Assembly: GCA_036733165.1 (NCBI GenBank)
Contig: DAINBB010000008.1
Location: forward strand, 1-57,127
Origin: JAFGGT01 sp036733165
GTDB taxonomy: Archaea; Methanobacteriota_B; Thermococci; Methanofastidiosales; NM3
Length of the DNA: 57,127 bases
Reading direction: 5' to 3'
Part shown: positions 24,393 through 33,463 of the stretch, one piece after another
How the letters are laid out: the number at the start of each line of letters is the position of its first letter
Position numbering within the stretch: the stretch's first letter is position 1
The notes under the pieces: generated by a model
Seen by the model: only the letters and a program-made list of their open reading frames with translations
Told to the model about the DNA's origin: nothing
Database searches by the model: none
Program-made: the position numbers and the translations under genes

Positions 24393-24812
24393 TTGAAGGT
24401 GCTTGTTGCTGGAACATTCGACATTTTGCATCCCGGACATATATATCTCCTCAATGAGGCAAGCAAATACGGGGATGTTCATGTCATAGTGGCCAGGGAT
24501 TCCAATGTAAGGAGGATAAAGGGCAGGAAGACCGTCTTTGACGAGAATGAGAGGAAGTTGATGGTCGAGAACCTAAAGATGGTCAAAAAGGCGTATCTCG
24601 GGGACCCAGACGATTTATTTAAAAAGGTTGAAGCAATAAAGCCTGACATTATATTCCTTGGACCAGACCAGGACGATGGTTGGATAAAGGAAAGGATGAA
24701 AGAGATGGGAATGAACATAGAGATAGTCCAACTTGAGAAGAGGCTGAACTATTCATCGTCATGGACCAAGGAGATGCTGAAGAGAATAAACAATAACATG
24801 GAAGTGTATTGA
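24393..24812 (+). CDS. ribL: Archaeal FAD synthetase RibL (cytidylyltransferase-like)
   Basis: A 139-residue nucleotidyltransferase with the HxGH motif HPGH (15-18) directly after VAGTFDIL, the phosphate-contacting GRKTVFDENERKLM and the C-terminal YSSSWTKEMLK in place of ISSTxI. Short archaeal members of this family transfer AMP from ATP to FMN to form FAD. The start is TTG; the residues KVLVAGTFD must follow immediately, so no other start fits. Its stop overlaps the start of the aminotransferase (TGATG). Confidence 0.85.
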   Translation: MKVLVAGTFDILHPGHIYLLNEASKYGDVHVIVARDSNVRRIKGRKTVFDENERKLMVENLKMVKKAYLGDPDDLFKKVEAIKPDIIFLGPDQDDGWIKERMKEMGMNIEIVQLEKRLNYSSSWTKEMLKRINNNMEVY

Positions 24813-26005
24813 TGTTACCATCCTCTCGATCGGAGATGATCAAGTATGCGATCAGGGATGTCACGGTGCCCGCGTCAAAACTTGAAAAAGAAGGAATAGA
24901 ACTGATAAAGCTTAACATAGGTGACCCCAACAAGTTCGATTTCAAGACACCGGGGCATATAATCGATGCCCTCTGCGAGTCTGCAAGGAACGATGACATG
25001 GGGTACACCCCTTCCGAAGGTTTCGAGGACCTCAAACAGGCCATACTGGATTACGAAAGGGGCAAGAACGGCATCGACGCCACCACCGATGACATCATAG
25101 TAACCAACGGTGTCTCTGAGGGCATCAGCATGCTTTTCGGATCACTGCTCGAGGCGGGTGACAATATCCTGGTCCCCGACCCATCATATTCAAGTTATGA
25201 CTCTTACGCCAAGTTCTTCGGCGCCCAGACGCACAAGTACGCCACCATCGAGGACGAGGACTGGATATGCGACACGGACAACATAAGGAAACTGATAGAT
25301 GAAAAGACCAAATGCCTGGTATTGGTCAATCCCAACAATCCCACAGGCAGCATGATCCCAAAGTCCGCTGTCAAGGAAATGGTAGACATATGCGGAGAAC
25401 ACGACATCTTCCTTATATCCGATGAGATCTATGACAGACTGACCTTCGACCATGAGTTCTACTCACCGCTGTCTTATGCGAAGGATGTTCCAATCCTGCT
25501 TCTAAATGGCTTCTCAAAGCTTTACCTGGTCCCGGGATGGCGCATAGGCTACATGGGCTTGCAGGACCCGGAAAGCAAACTGGGCAAGGTCCAGGAAGCG
25601 GTGAAGAAGATGGCAAGGATAAGGATATGTCCAAATGCCCCCTGCCAAAAGGCCTGCATCGCCGCCCTGACGGGCCCACAGGGCCATATAAAGGACCTCG
25701 TCGGCAGGCTTCACGAGAGAAGGGACTTCGCATACAAGAGGATAAACGAGATTGACGGTCTTGAGACAAGGAAACCCCAAGGGGCATTTTACATATTTCC
25801 AAAGATAACCCACCCCGCTTGGAAGGATGACAAGAGGTTCGTCTTGGACGTGCTTCAAAACGCCCATGTCCTCTTCGTGCATGGGAGCGGATTCTCCAGC
25901 ACTGCCGGCAAGATGCACTTCAGGTCCGTGTTCCTGCCCCCGATAGAGACGATGGAGGCCGCATTCTCCAAGGTCGAGGCATATCTCAAGAGCGTGAAGG
26001 CCTAG
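24812..26005 (+). CDS. Class I/II aminotransferase (alanine aminotransferase-like)
   Basis: A 397-residue fold-type I PLP aminotransferase. The PLP lysine is in NGFSKLYLVPGWRIGY, and SDEIYDRL and NPNNPTGS are the other cofactor and substrate motifs. It resembles the AlaA/AspC-like COG0436 group that uses alanine or aspartate; exact specificity is not readable. The ATG at 24812 overlaps the ribL stop as TGATG; an in-frame TTG one codon earlier is less likely. Convergent with the EamA gene, overlapping by four bases. Confidence 0.88.
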   Translation: MLPSSRSEMIKYAIRDVTVPASKLEKEGIELIKLNIGDPNKFDFKTPGHIIDALCESARNDDMGYTPSEGFEDLKQAILDYERGKNGIDATTDDIIVTNGVSEGISMLFGSLLEAGDNILVPDPSYSSYDSYAKFFGAQTHKYATIEDEDWICDTDNIRKLIDEKTKCLVLVNPNNPTGSMIPKSAVKEMVDICGEHDIFLISDEIYDRLTFDHEFYSPLSYAKDVPILLLNGFSKLYLVPGWRIGYMGLQDPESKLGKVQEAVKKMARIRICPNAPCQKACIAALTGPQGHIKDLVGRLHERRDFAYKRINEIDGLETRKPQGAFYIFPKITHPAWKDDKRFVLDVLQNAHVLFVHGSGFSSTAGKMHFRSVFLPPIETMEAAFSKVEAYLKSVKA

Positions 26006-26865
26006 ATGTTCCTCATGTGTATGCAGGCCCCCGAGGCTATTATCAGGAAACCGCCTATGGCCTGGACCACCGAGAAATGCTCATCCAGGAACAGGACGCC
26101 AAGAATCGTCACCACAATGGGCGTAACCATGGACATCATGCTCAGATAGCTGACCGATGTTATCCTCAAGGTCTTGTAGATCAGGATCATCAGCATGGCC
26201 ATGTGCAACGAGGCCAGGAATATTAGGAAAGGCTGTTCCACAACGTAGAAACCGTCCTGGAACACTATGACGAACAACGTCAGGAAGGCCGACCCGAACA
26301 GCATACGATACATAGACAGCAGTTCAGAGCCCAAGCTCCTAAGCACTATCTTTGACAAGTTGTTGGCGAATGCATAGAAAAAGGCGCTAAGCACTATCAG
26401 TATGTCGAATCTGTTGGGCACCAGTTCCCTGCCTTCAGTGGTTATAAGATATACACCGATGAGCAGCATGACGACCAGAAGGGCCTTATGAAGGTCCAAC
26501 ACCTCGCCAAGTATGAAATGGGCCAATATGACCGTGAAGACAACAGTGGTCTTGACAAGAAAACCGTAATTGATCGATGATGAGCTCTCAAGCCCATAAT
26601 ATCCAACAATGTTGGCCAGTGTGGTGCCGGCAAGGCCTATAAGGAGAAGATACTTCAGCTGGAACCTGTCAGGGGCCTTGACCCTCCCCCTGTTGAGGAC
26701 AACCACATAGAGCGTCACCATCAATGTGGCCAAGATTATCATCTGGAACAGGAATGAGAAAACGGGCACACCCCTGTTGAGGACCGCTTTGGAGACGGTT
26801 ATAAGGATGGCCCATACGATGGACATCATCAGTACCAGGCAAAGTCCCTTGGCCCTATGATTCAT
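26002..26865 (-). CDS. EamA/DMT-family transporter
   Basis: A 287-residue membrane protein with about ten hydrophobic helices arranged as two EamA repeats. Typical features are AGTTLANIVGYYGLESSSSINYGFLVKTTVVFT-type and the repeat-two SVSYLSMMSMVTPIVVTILGVLFLDEHF regions, each given here only as family hallmarks. DMT exporters move small metabolites or drugs; the substrate is unknown. The gene has its own short upstream region and no obvious partner. Confidence 0.85.
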   Translation of the reverse strand: MNHRAKGLCLVLMMSIVWAILITVSKAVLNRGVPVFSFLFQMIILATLMVTLYVVVLNRGRVKAPDRFQLKYLLLIGLAGTTLANIVGYYGLESSSSINYGFLVKTTVVFTVILAHFILGEVLDLHKALLVVMLLIGVYLITTEGRELVPNRFDILIVLSAFFYAFANNLSKIVLRSLGSELLSMYRMLFGSAFLTLFVIVFQDGFYVVEQPFLIFLASLHMAMLMILIYKTLRITSVSYLSMMSMVTPIVVTILGVLFLDEHFSVVQAIGGFLIIASGACIHMRNI

Positions 26866-26918
26866 GAATTCAAATAAGAACTACTATTTAATAATTAATC
26901 GATAGAAGAGGAAAAATA

Positions 26919-27194
26919 TCAAATTGAACCTGCCAAGGCAACATCTTTCTGTCCGTTGCAATGGGTGTAGGTATTTGATATGGCATCGTATAGCTCCACT
27001 TCCGCCCTCATGACGGCCGCGGGGTCGCCCGACAGCTCCAAGTAAACGCCATTTCCTGTCTTTATCAAATTCATCTTGACGTCCTCTGGCACGTCCAACT
27101 CTATGAAGTGTGCCGCATCGGACTCGTCCAACAATATGGAGACCTTGTAATCCTTTGATGCATGTTCAATGGCACTTTGTATAATGTTGTTCAT
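26919..27194 (-). CDS. Small protein, possible KEOPS subunit Pcc1
   Basis: A 91-residue protein whose pattern of strand (YKVSILL), short helix, two strands (KMNLIKTG, GVYLELSGD) and a long helix (AAVMRAEVELYDAISNTY) resembles Pcc1, the dimerisation subunit of the t6A-forming KEOPS complex. The match is by architecture, not by firm motif. A clear Cgi121 gene lies at 40441. The ATG at 27194 is preceded by GGAGTGAT; a GTG at 27203 is the alternative. It has its own BRE/TATA (27230-27247) just past the nadM stop. Confidence 0.5.
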   Translation of the reverse strand: MNNIIQSAIEHASKDYKVSILLDESDAAHFIELDVPEDVKMNLIKTGNGVYLELSGDPAAVMRAEVELYDAISNTYTHCNGQKDVALAGSI

Positions 27195-27229
27195 CAATAT
27201 CACTCCATCTAGTATATATTAATAATTAT

Positions 27230-27247
27230 CATTATATAAAGGTTTCG
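27230..27247 (-). promoter_or_regulatory. BRE/TATA of the Pcc1-like gene
   Basis: On the minus strand CGAAACCTTTATATAATG lies directly downstream of the nadM stop (27258) and about 45 bases before the Pcc1-like ATG, giving a short leader with a GGAGTGAT ribosome binding site. Confidence 0.6.
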
Positions 27248-27257
27248 TTTGGCTAAT

Positions 27258-27779
27258 CTAGCACTTGTCACTACTATTTATTTGCTTGAGCCGCTCAACG
27301 CCGTTGATGCGCATTATGTGCTCATACGTGGCCTCTGGAACAAATTTTTTCCAATCCCCTCCCGAGAGTATGGTGTTCCTGACGTTGGTCGAGGAATAGT
27401 CAGACCTCGAGAATAGGGGTGTCTTGCTGACATTGATGCCAACCTCGTTGAACAGTATCTTCACGAGCGGTTCATTTGAGTATACCCTGTCAAACCTGGG
27501 TACAAGGCTCTTTACGTGCGCCACCCATAGCGAGTTCCTCTTGATGTCCTCCACTGGCACGATATACACCTTTGAGAGGTCGAAGTCCTCATGGACAAGA
27601 TTGGACCTGATTATCTCGAATCTCTCGCCTGCGGTGAATGGATTCTTCTTTGTGTGGGATTCCTGTGCACTGCCTATGGCGATTATGAGCTCGTCGTTCT
27701 CAGAGAGGACCTTCCTGATGACCTCCAGATGTCCATAATGAAACGGTTGGAATCTCCCTATGTACAAAGCGCGCATCAT
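27258..27779 (-). CDS. nadM: Nicotinamide-nucleotide adenylyltransferase
   Basis: A 173-residue archaeal NMNAT that joins NMN and ATP to form NAD. It shows the GRFQPFHYGHL phosphate-binding motif (8-18) with HxGH-type HYGH, IAIGSAQESH (34-43), PFTAGERFEII (47-57), and the C-terminal SSTNVR (SxTxxR) near 129-134. The start has two consecutive Met codons (27779 and 27776). Divergent from trmY. Confidence 0.95.
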   Translation of the reverse strand: MMRALYIGRFQPFHYGHLEVIRKVLSENDELIIAIGSAQESHTKKNPFTAGERFEIIRSNLVHEDFDLSKVYIVPVEDIKRNSLWVAHVKSLVPRFDRVYSNEPLVKILFNEVGINVSKTPLFSRSDYSSTNVRNTILSGGDWKKFVPEATYEHIMRINGVERLKQINSSDKC

Positions 27780-27794
27780 TATAGCTTCGCATGA

Positions 27795-27807
27795 TTATTA
27801 TATAAAG
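27795..27807 (+). promoter_or_regulatory. TATA box of trmY
   Basis: TTATTATATAAAG. A start site about 26 bases on (near 27828) leaves about 34 bases before the trmY ATG at 27862. Confidence 0.45.
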
Positions 27808-27861
27808 CATTCTGGTGGGCATGGGAAAAGGGTATTAAGTATAACGATGTCAAAATTGGAT

Positions 27862-28440
27862 ATGATCACTTTCATAATCAAGGCGAACAAGGCCAGGACC
27901 AGTCCAGATTTCCTCCTGAAAGACCTGCCCGGGTCCGGAGGCAGGATGGACATCCTATGCAACTGCGTCGAATCGGCATTGCTGGTCTCCCATGGCATCC
28001 GGACGGACGTCGAGGTGATCCTCTGCCTTTCAGGCCCCCCATCCCCTCCGAGGTGCATAAGGATGCTGGGAGACAGGATCAAGCACCTGTCGCCCGATGA
28101 GAGAAGCACGGCCATACTGATAAAAAAGGCCTTGATAGCATATAGGCCGGGCGATGAGGTGGAATCCACCCCAGGGATATTCGTGTCCGATAGGTCATTT
28201 GAAGCTGTCTTGATGGACAATTACGAGAGATTGGTACTCTTGGACGAAAATGGGGAAGAATACAGCAAGATACCCTTGAACGACCCTTGTTTTGTCATAG
28301 GGGACCATCTGGGTTTCGATGAGGGCGATCTGGAACTGATGAAAGAGATAAAATACAGGATGACGATCTCACCAAAGGTGCTCCATGCTTCGCATTGCAT
28401 AGTCATCGTGCATAACATGAGGGACAAGGAGTTGGATTGA
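27862..28440 (+). CDS. trmY: tRNA (pseudouridine54-N1)-methyltransferase TrmY
   Basis: A 192-residue SPOUT methyltransferase that makes m1-pseudouridine at position 54 of archaeal tRNA. It matches the family throughout: ITFIIKANKARTSPDFLLKD at the start, GSGGRMDILC, LSPDERSTAILIKKAL, STPGIFVS, FVIGDHLG and the terminal LHASHCIVIVHN. The ATG at 27862 is chosen since the family begins just before FIIKANK; an ATG at 27847 would add five residues. The frame continues further upstream through the divergent nadM start, which is not coding. Confidence 0.94.
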   Translation: MITFIIKANKARTSPDFLLKDLPGSGGRMDILCNCVESALLVSHGIRTDVEVILCLSGPPSPPRCIRMLGDRIKHLSPDERSTAILIKKALIAYRPGDEVESTPGIFVSDRSFEAVLMDNYERLVLLDENGEEYSKIPLNDPCFVIGDHLGFDEGDLELMKEIKYRMTISPKVLHASHCIVIVHNMRDKELD

Positions 28441-28442
28441 GC

Positions 28443-29141
28443 TCATAGTCTCTTGTACTTGCCATCGATCTCGAATATGTCACCGTTCTCCAGCAGTTCC
28501 TTGATCGATAGCATGACATCTATCTCGTCAAGCATGGTCTTCTTTATGATCTCCTCTTTGGACATCGGGTCTTTCCCCATTGCATCCATGACAGTCCTGT
28601 TGATGTCATCGTCATCGAATACTATGCTGTCCTCCTCAAAGGAATCATCATTGGAGGGGGCAAAGTTCTTCTCCATCTCGTCATACTCGTCCAGTTGCTC
28701 TTCGACATCGTGTAAAGAGCCCATATCCTGGGCCTCGCTCCAGGAACCCTCCTCCACAAGTCCCTTTATGCTCAAGGCCACGTCGAGATGGAATCTTATC
28801 CAGCCGTGCACATCCCTTTTGAACAACTGAACCGGTTGAAGATATTTCTCATCGTTATATTCCCGCACATTTGCAAGTACGTCTGTGAAGTCCCCTGCCT
28901 CGAATCTTCTGACAGTATCGACATCGCTGCGCCAGAACTTGAGCTGTATGCTCTCAGAACCATCGTCCAAAACCAGATTTCCATAATTTTCATCATCGCT
29001 GATAAACTTGCTGACAACGGTCCCGCACACCCTTACCTCGCGACTCTCACCGAAATTAGTAACTAGCGAGTTCTTTGAGTCATCATCGCTCACAATCCTT
29101 CCGGCGATGACGTCCTTGATCCTAAGTTTCCTGGCAGCCAC
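28443..29141 (-). CDS. RPA-associated OB-fold protein (COG3390, RPA32-like)
   Basis: A 232-residue protein with an N-terminal OB fold (about 28-110, VRVCGTVVSKFIS and LVLDDGSESIQLKFWR), a very acidic Asp/Glu linker (about 140-185) and a C-terminal winged helix (PMSKEEIIKKTMLDEIDVMLSIKELLENGDI). This layout matches archaeal COG3390 proteins that accompany single-stranded-DNA-binding RPA and resembles RPA32. The partner rpa gene is usually adjacent but is not found here. The start is GTG with AGTGATATC before it; TTTATATAAAG lies about 24 bases upstream, so the mRNA may be almost leaderless. Confidence 0.78.
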   Translation of the reverse strand: MAARKLRIKDVIAGRIVSDDDSKNSLVTNFGESREVRVCGTVVSKFISDDENYGNLVLDDGSESIQLKFWRSDVDTVRRFEAGDFTDVLANVREYNDEKYLQPVQLFKRDVHGWIRFHLDVALSIKGLVEEGSWSEAQDMGSLHDVEEQLDEYDEMEKNFAPSNDDSFEEDSIVFDDDDINRTVMDAMGKDPMSKEEIIKKTMLDEIDVMLSIKELLENGDIFEIDGKYKRL

Positions 29142-29212
29142 GATATCACTATAGCTACTTTATATAAAGTTATAAAATACTTTTCTTTTCATGATGTGGC
29201 ATATGCCTACAT

Positions 29213-30058
29213 TCAGAATTCGACACCATAAAGTTCGGAGACCAGTTCCTCATGGATCGTTGCGACATCCTCTTCGGAAAATACGCCATTTTCAAGAAAC
29301 TGATTTGTCCTTTTCGGTACCGTCTTGGGCCCCATGACGGCACCGGGACGGGAAATGTCGTCTATATAATCTGTCTCCATAAGGAATCGGTTGGACACGG
29401 ATATGGCCTTCTTGACAGAGTCCTTGGATGAGACTATTGACGGATACACGCCGGCGACCTCGGCGGACCCTGTCAGTGGCGGGCTGAAATGCTTGATCAC
29501 TTTCCTTGGATTTCCGTTCTTCCTGACCATCTCGCCCAACTCAAGGTACTTCCCCTCATCAAAGTGCTCAGTATGGAGCTGGAGGGGACAATCCAATCTG
29601 GCCGCCACCTGCAGGAACTCCCCCATCAATCGGTTCGACAATGCCCATTTTTCCTCGTCCACGGGGAAATGCGGCCTGCCAACCTCTCCGATGCCGTCTA
29701 TGGCATTGTCCAGATAGAGGGATGCAAGATGTTCCATGACATCAATCGCGACCTCGTATGCCCGTTCCGGACCCATGGTATCGATCATCGCAAGGAACTC
29801 GGAGGGATGAACGCCCAAAACCGTCAATGCGGTCGCATCTGTCCCGGAGTTCACTGATTTTGAGAGCTTGATGGTTTTTTCGAATCCCGCCTTGAAGTCC
29901 TCAAGCCCGAGCCCATGTATCCCCCAGTCACGCAGCGTTTTGCCAACAAGTACCAAATGCGTGCCTCCGGCCTTGGTGAACTGTCTGACAGCCTCCAGGC
30001 CGATGCCGTTTATGGGGTCCAGGTGCATGTGATTGTCTGTGATACTGCCTTTCCACAT
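29213..30058 (-). CDS. TatD-like metal-dependent hydrolase (COG1831)
   Basis: A 281-residue TIM-barrel amidohydrolase. Metal ligands are visible: HMHLD (HxH, about 10-12), the Glu of GIGEVGRPHF, His in LHTEH and Asp in METDYID. COG1831 is the archaeal branch of predicted TatD-type hydrolases, possibly nucleases; no substrate is known. The ATG follows the serS stop with no intervening base (TAAATG), so it is translated from the serS mRNA. Confidence 0.82.
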   Translation of the reverse strand: MWKGSITDNHMHLDPINGIGLEAVRQFTKAGGTHLVLVGKTLRDWGIHGLGLEDFKAGFEKTIKLSKSVNSGTDATALTVLGVHPSEFLAMIDTMGPERAYEVAIDVMEHLASLYLDNAIDGIGEVGRPHFPVDEEKWALSNRLMGEFLQVAARLDCPLQLHTEHFDEGKYLELGEMVRKNGNPRKVIKHFSPPLTGSAEVAGVYPSIVSSKDSVKKAISVSNRFLMETDYIDDISRPGAVMGPKTVPKRTNQFLENGVFSEEDVATIHEELVSELYGVEF

Positions 30059-31321
30059 TTAAACTGCCGTGATCTCTTTCTTTCCCATCATGTAGGGCCT
30101 CAATGCCTTTGGAACATCTATTGAACCGTCCTCTCTTTGGTAGTTCTCAATGAGCGCGACCAGGGTCCTGGTGGTGGCGATGGCGGTGGAGTTCAATGTG
30201 TGGCACATCTTGTTGCCATCCTTCGTCCTGTACCTGATGTTCAGCCTTCTGGCCTGATAGTCTGTGCAGTTGGAACATGAGACAAGCTCACGATAGGTGC
30301 CCTGTGCGGGCATCCAGGCCTCAAGGTCGTACTTTTTCGCAGCGACGGTGCCTATGTCGCCAGTGCAGATGTTGACAATCCTGTAAGGAATCTCAAGCCC
30401 CTTGTAAAGTGACTCGGCGTTATCGATCAACTCCTCGAAAAGACCCCACGATTCCTCCTCATTGCAGAAGATGAATTGTTCCACCTTGTTGAACTGATGC
30501 ACCCTGAATATCCCTTTCGTGTCCTTGCCATGGCTGCCGGCCTCCTTCCTGAAGCATGGACTTATGCCTGCATATCTCAAGGGCAGGGCCTCAGGATCGA
30601 AAATCTCATCCATGTACATGGCGGCCATCGGATGCTCAGAGGTCGCTATTAGGTAGAGGTCCTCATCCTCTATCTTGTACATGACCTCTTCAAAGTCCCC
30701 AAGGTCGGTGACTCCCTCATATGGGGCCCTCTTAAGCATATAAGGTGGTTCTATTATTGTGTATCCTTTCTGATAAAGGGCGTCCATTGCATACTTCATC
30801 AGGGCATAGTCAAGAAGAACAAGGTCTCCCTTAAGGAAGTAGAATCTTGAACCGGAGATCCTCGATGCTCGCTCGATGTCGGCTATCCCCAGATTGTCAA
30901 GAATGTCAACATGGCTCTTCGGTTCGAATCCGAGATGGTCCTTGATACCCCATTCCCTGATGGAGATATTCTCTTCGCCGACAGGCACTGTATCGTGGAG
31001 TATGTTGGGCATCCTCATCAGCTTTGACCTTAGCTCCGCCTCAGAGTCCCTTACCGCCTGGTCCAAGGAATCTATGGTGTCGTTTATCTCCCTCATCCTT
31101 TTGACTTCGGGCGATATGTCATTGCCGGCAGACTTCATGTCCCTTATCTTTGCCGCAACATCGTTCCTTTCCTTCTTGAGGGAATTGACCTCTGTTATAT
31201 AGTTGCGTCTCTGCGAATCTATTCCTATAATCTCCTCAACAGCCCCCTGGTCTAGGCCTCGTTTTTCCATATTGGACCTTATTGCGCCAGGGTTTTCCCT
31301 AAAAAGGCGAATATCGAGCAT
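30059..31321 (-). CDS. serS: Seryl-tRNA synthetase, common (bacterial-type) form
   Basis: A 420-residue class II synthetase charging tRNA-Ser. The N-terminal coiled-coil arm is about residues 30-105. Class II motifs are visible: motif 2 region FRKEAGSHGKDTKGIFRVHQF and motif 3 LNSTAIATTRTLVALIEN near 385-402, plus TSEHPM. It is the widespread SerRS rather than the rare methanogenic type. A BRE/TATA at 31351-31370 gives a short leader. Followed without gap by the TatD-like gene. Confidence 0.95.
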   Translation of the reverse strand: MLDIRLFRENPGAIRSNMEKRGLDQGAVEEIIGIDSQRRNYITEVNSLKKERNDVAAKIRDMKSAGNDISPEVKRMREINDTIDSLDQAVRDSEAELRSKLMRMPNILHDTVPVGEENISIREWGIKDHLGFEPKSHVDILDNLGIADIERASRISGSRFYFLKGDLVLLDYALMKYAMDALYQKGYTIIEPPYMLKRAPYEGVTDLGDFEEVMYKIEDEDLYLIATSEHPMAAMYMDEIFDPEALPLRYAGISPCFRKEAGSHGKDTKGIFRVHQFNKVEQFIFCNEEESWGLFEELIDNAESLYKGLEIPYRIVNICTGDIGTVAAKKYDLEAWMPAQGTYRELVSCSNCTDYQARRLNIRYRTKDGNKMCHTLNSTAIATTRTLVALIENYQREDGSIDVPKALRPYMMGKKEITAV

Positions 31322-31350
31322 AAGAACACCTATCTCACATCCAATTCTTG

Positions 31351-31370
31351 AGAATTATAAGCCTTTCGGT
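31351..31370 (-). promoter_or_regulatory. BRE/TATA promoter of serS
   Basis: Minus-strand ACCGAAAGGCTTATAATTCT. The TATA centre is about 36 bases before the serS ATG (31321), so the leader is about 10 bases. It uses the same CCGAAA BRE as the histone and cdrS promoters. Confidence 0.6.
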
Positions 31371-31385
31371 AAAAGTATATTGAGG

Positions 31386-32405
31386 TCAGACCACCATGTT
31401 CTTGCCGATCATTCTTCGTTTCAATACCTTGATCGCGAGCATCAGCACTACCAGGTCGCATGCGACCAGCACCAGCATTTCCATCCACACGTCGCCCATT
31501 CCGGCACCGCTTTGAGATATCCTCAATATGGGGTCTATGAAGTAGTATGTGGGAAAGAATTTGGCGATCCATTGGGGTATCTGCGGAAAAAGAACGACGA
31601 GGGCAGGAAATATCAGTACGGAATTGAAGATCTTCTGCCTGGCAATTAAGTCTGTGATATTGTCCATCACCGAACCGGTTATCAGGCCTATGCCGACAGT
31701 GAACACCGTGCCTAACAACAGGAACGGCAATATCAGGATGCCTGAGAAGATATTGTACAGCAGAAGGATCAGTGATCCCAGCACCACGCCCACAAAAAGG
31801 CCGAACAATGTCTTGGACAATATAATCTCTGTCGTTGAGACAGGGGATATGAGCAAGGCGTTTATGGTCTTTTTTTCCCTTTCCTCGACAAGTGATGCAG
31901 AGATGATGAAACCGGCAACCAATATTGAGAACAATATGATGGATGGAATCAATCTGACCCTTAGGGAGAATTCCTCGTCCCCCACCACCTCTGACTCGAT
32001 ATTGACCAAGCTCCCCACGCCCTCCATCTCCGATATCGCGGAGGATGTTGTGGAGGCCAATGACAACCGGTCGGAGAGCAGGCTGCTGCCCGAGACGTAG
32101 AGTACGGGCCCGCCATCATATAGCAGTCCACCGTCATATTCTCCGTTTTCCACACCTTCGATCACCGCATCGGCAGTTTCAAGGACCGTGAACTCTATGT
32201 TTGGCCTTTCGGAAAGGATGGCCGCAAGTCCGTCATCCCCATAATATGCCAAGGACGGATTCGAAGATACGCTGACGTTGCCCAGCGCAACATTGATCAC
32301 CATGGTGGCCAGTATCGGCATGAGGATCATGAAAAGAAAGAACTTCTCCCTTGTGGTAAGTTTGATGTCCTTCTTTGCCAGTGTCCACAACCTCGAAAGA
32401 TTCAA
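31386..32405 (-). CDS. ABC-2 type exporter permease
   Basis: A 339-residue permease of the ABC-2 (NatB/DrrB-like) class: one N-terminal transmembrane helix (about 23-42), a roughly 110-residue external domain, then five or so helices from about 170, with the conserved VEEREKKTINALLISPVST cytoplasmic loop. It overlaps the second permease by four bases. The ATPase plus two such permeases make a heterodimeric exporter. Cargo is unknown. Confidence 0.87.
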   Translation of the reverse strand: MNLSRLWTLAKKDIKLTTREKFFLFMILMPILATMVINVALGNVSVSSNPSLAYYGDDGLAAILSERPNIEFTVLETADAVIEGVENGEYDGGLLYDGGPVLYVSGSSLLSDRLSLASTTSSAISEMEGVGSLVNIESEVVGDEEFSLRVRLIPSIILFSILVAGFIISASLVEEREKKTINALLISPVSTTEIILSKTLFGLFVGVVLGSLILLLYNIFSGILILPFLLLGTVFTVGIGLITGSVMDNITDLIARQKIFNSVLIFPALVVLFPQIPQWIAKFFPTYYFIDPILRISQSGAGMGDVWMEMLVLVACDLVVLMLAIKVLKRRMIGKNMVV

Positions 32406-33463
32406 GCTATCCTCCTCCGCAGGGATGCTATTCCCAGTGCGAACAATACCACATCCAACACCAGTATCACGGATATGTCACCCATGACGTCCATCAATGC
32501 CGCACCGTTGTTCAATATGGCATCGAAAGCGTTTGCCATGTAGTATGTAGGAATGGCTTTTACTATGGAAAGGGAGACGTCTGGGATGAATATCAGCATT
32601 CCAGGTATTATCATTATTATTAGGGGCACAGATACGTATACATAAGATCCTGTGATGTTCTTGGTCAGGCTTCCAAGGAACAGGCCCAGGCTTACGGAAA
32701 ACATCGCGGAGACCAATATGCATACGGCAAGGGCCAATGGGTTCCCCCTAAGGCTCTGGGTAAGCAGCAGTATGACAGTAAGGACCAATATGGTGTACAA
32801 TATGCCGATGACGCTCTTCGCGGATATCACGTCCGCCGAGGTAGCCGGCGTGACCAACATGGCCCTAAGCGTTCCAAAGGCATTTTCCTCAACTATCAGC
32901 GTGGAGATCGTCCACATCTCCATCAATAGGGCAAATATGATGTACAGGGAAAGGGACCTGTCCCTAAGCGGGACCTGTTCGCCCGCCATATCCTCACCAA
33001 GGACCTCGTATTCGATCATGCTGGAGCCCTGAGCGCCAACGATATGGTCCAGAGCGGTGCGCAATATGTACTCGAATGTGGAACGGGAGCTTTCGGGGAA
33101 TCCGTTGTTGAAGTATAAGGTCAGGGTGGGCTGGGCGCCCTGTGAGACCAGCAGGTCGAAATCCGCAGGGACGTACACACCCACCATGTAATCACCTTCC
33201 TTGACAGATTCCACCATCTCGTTAAGTGAGCCAGTATTGTGGATCTCAAGGCCGCCTGTACTTGTCAGACCCAGTATTTCCATCAGATCCGATGAACCCC
33301 CATCATATATCGCAAGGTCGTAGGCCTCTTCGACATCAGAAGGTAGTGTGTAATATATCAAAGAGAAAAGAACTCCGCCTATGATAGCTATCAGGACCAG
33401 ATTGTTCCTGATGGCCATCATCGCGTCCTTACGGACTATCGACCTGACTATCTTGGCATTCAT
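32402..33463 (-). CDS. ABC-2 type exporter permease
   Basis: A 353-residue paralogue of the next gene: N-terminal helix (about 20-40), external domain with DFDLLVSQGAQPTLTLYFNN, then five or six helices with VEENAFGTLRAMLVTPATS as the conserved loop. It overlaps both the ATPase gene (4 bases) and the other permease gene (4 bases), so the three are translated in series from one mRNA. Confidence 0.87.
   Translation of the reverse strand: MNAKIVRSIVRKDAMMAIRNNLVLIAIIGGVLFSLIYYTLPSDVEEAYDLAIYDGGSSDLMEILGLTSTGGLEIHNTGSLNEMVESVKEGDYMVGVYVPADFDLLVSQGAQPTLTLYFNNGFPESSRSTFEYILRTALDHIVGAQGSSMIEYEVLGEDMAGEQVPLRDRSLSLYIIFALLMEMWTISTLIVEENAFGTLRAMLVTPATSADVISAKSVIGILYTILVLTVILLLTQSLRGNPLALAVCILVSAMFSVSLGLFLGSLTKNITGSYVYVSVPLIIMIIPGMLIFIPDVSLSIVKAIPTYYMANAFDAILNNGAALMDVMGDISVILVLDVVLFALGIASLRRRIA

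Noticed and set aside
29198..29207. GGCATATGCC palindrome near the end of the TatD-like gene
   Set aside because: Ten bases, no loop for a hairpin and no T-run next to it; not convincing as operator or terminator.
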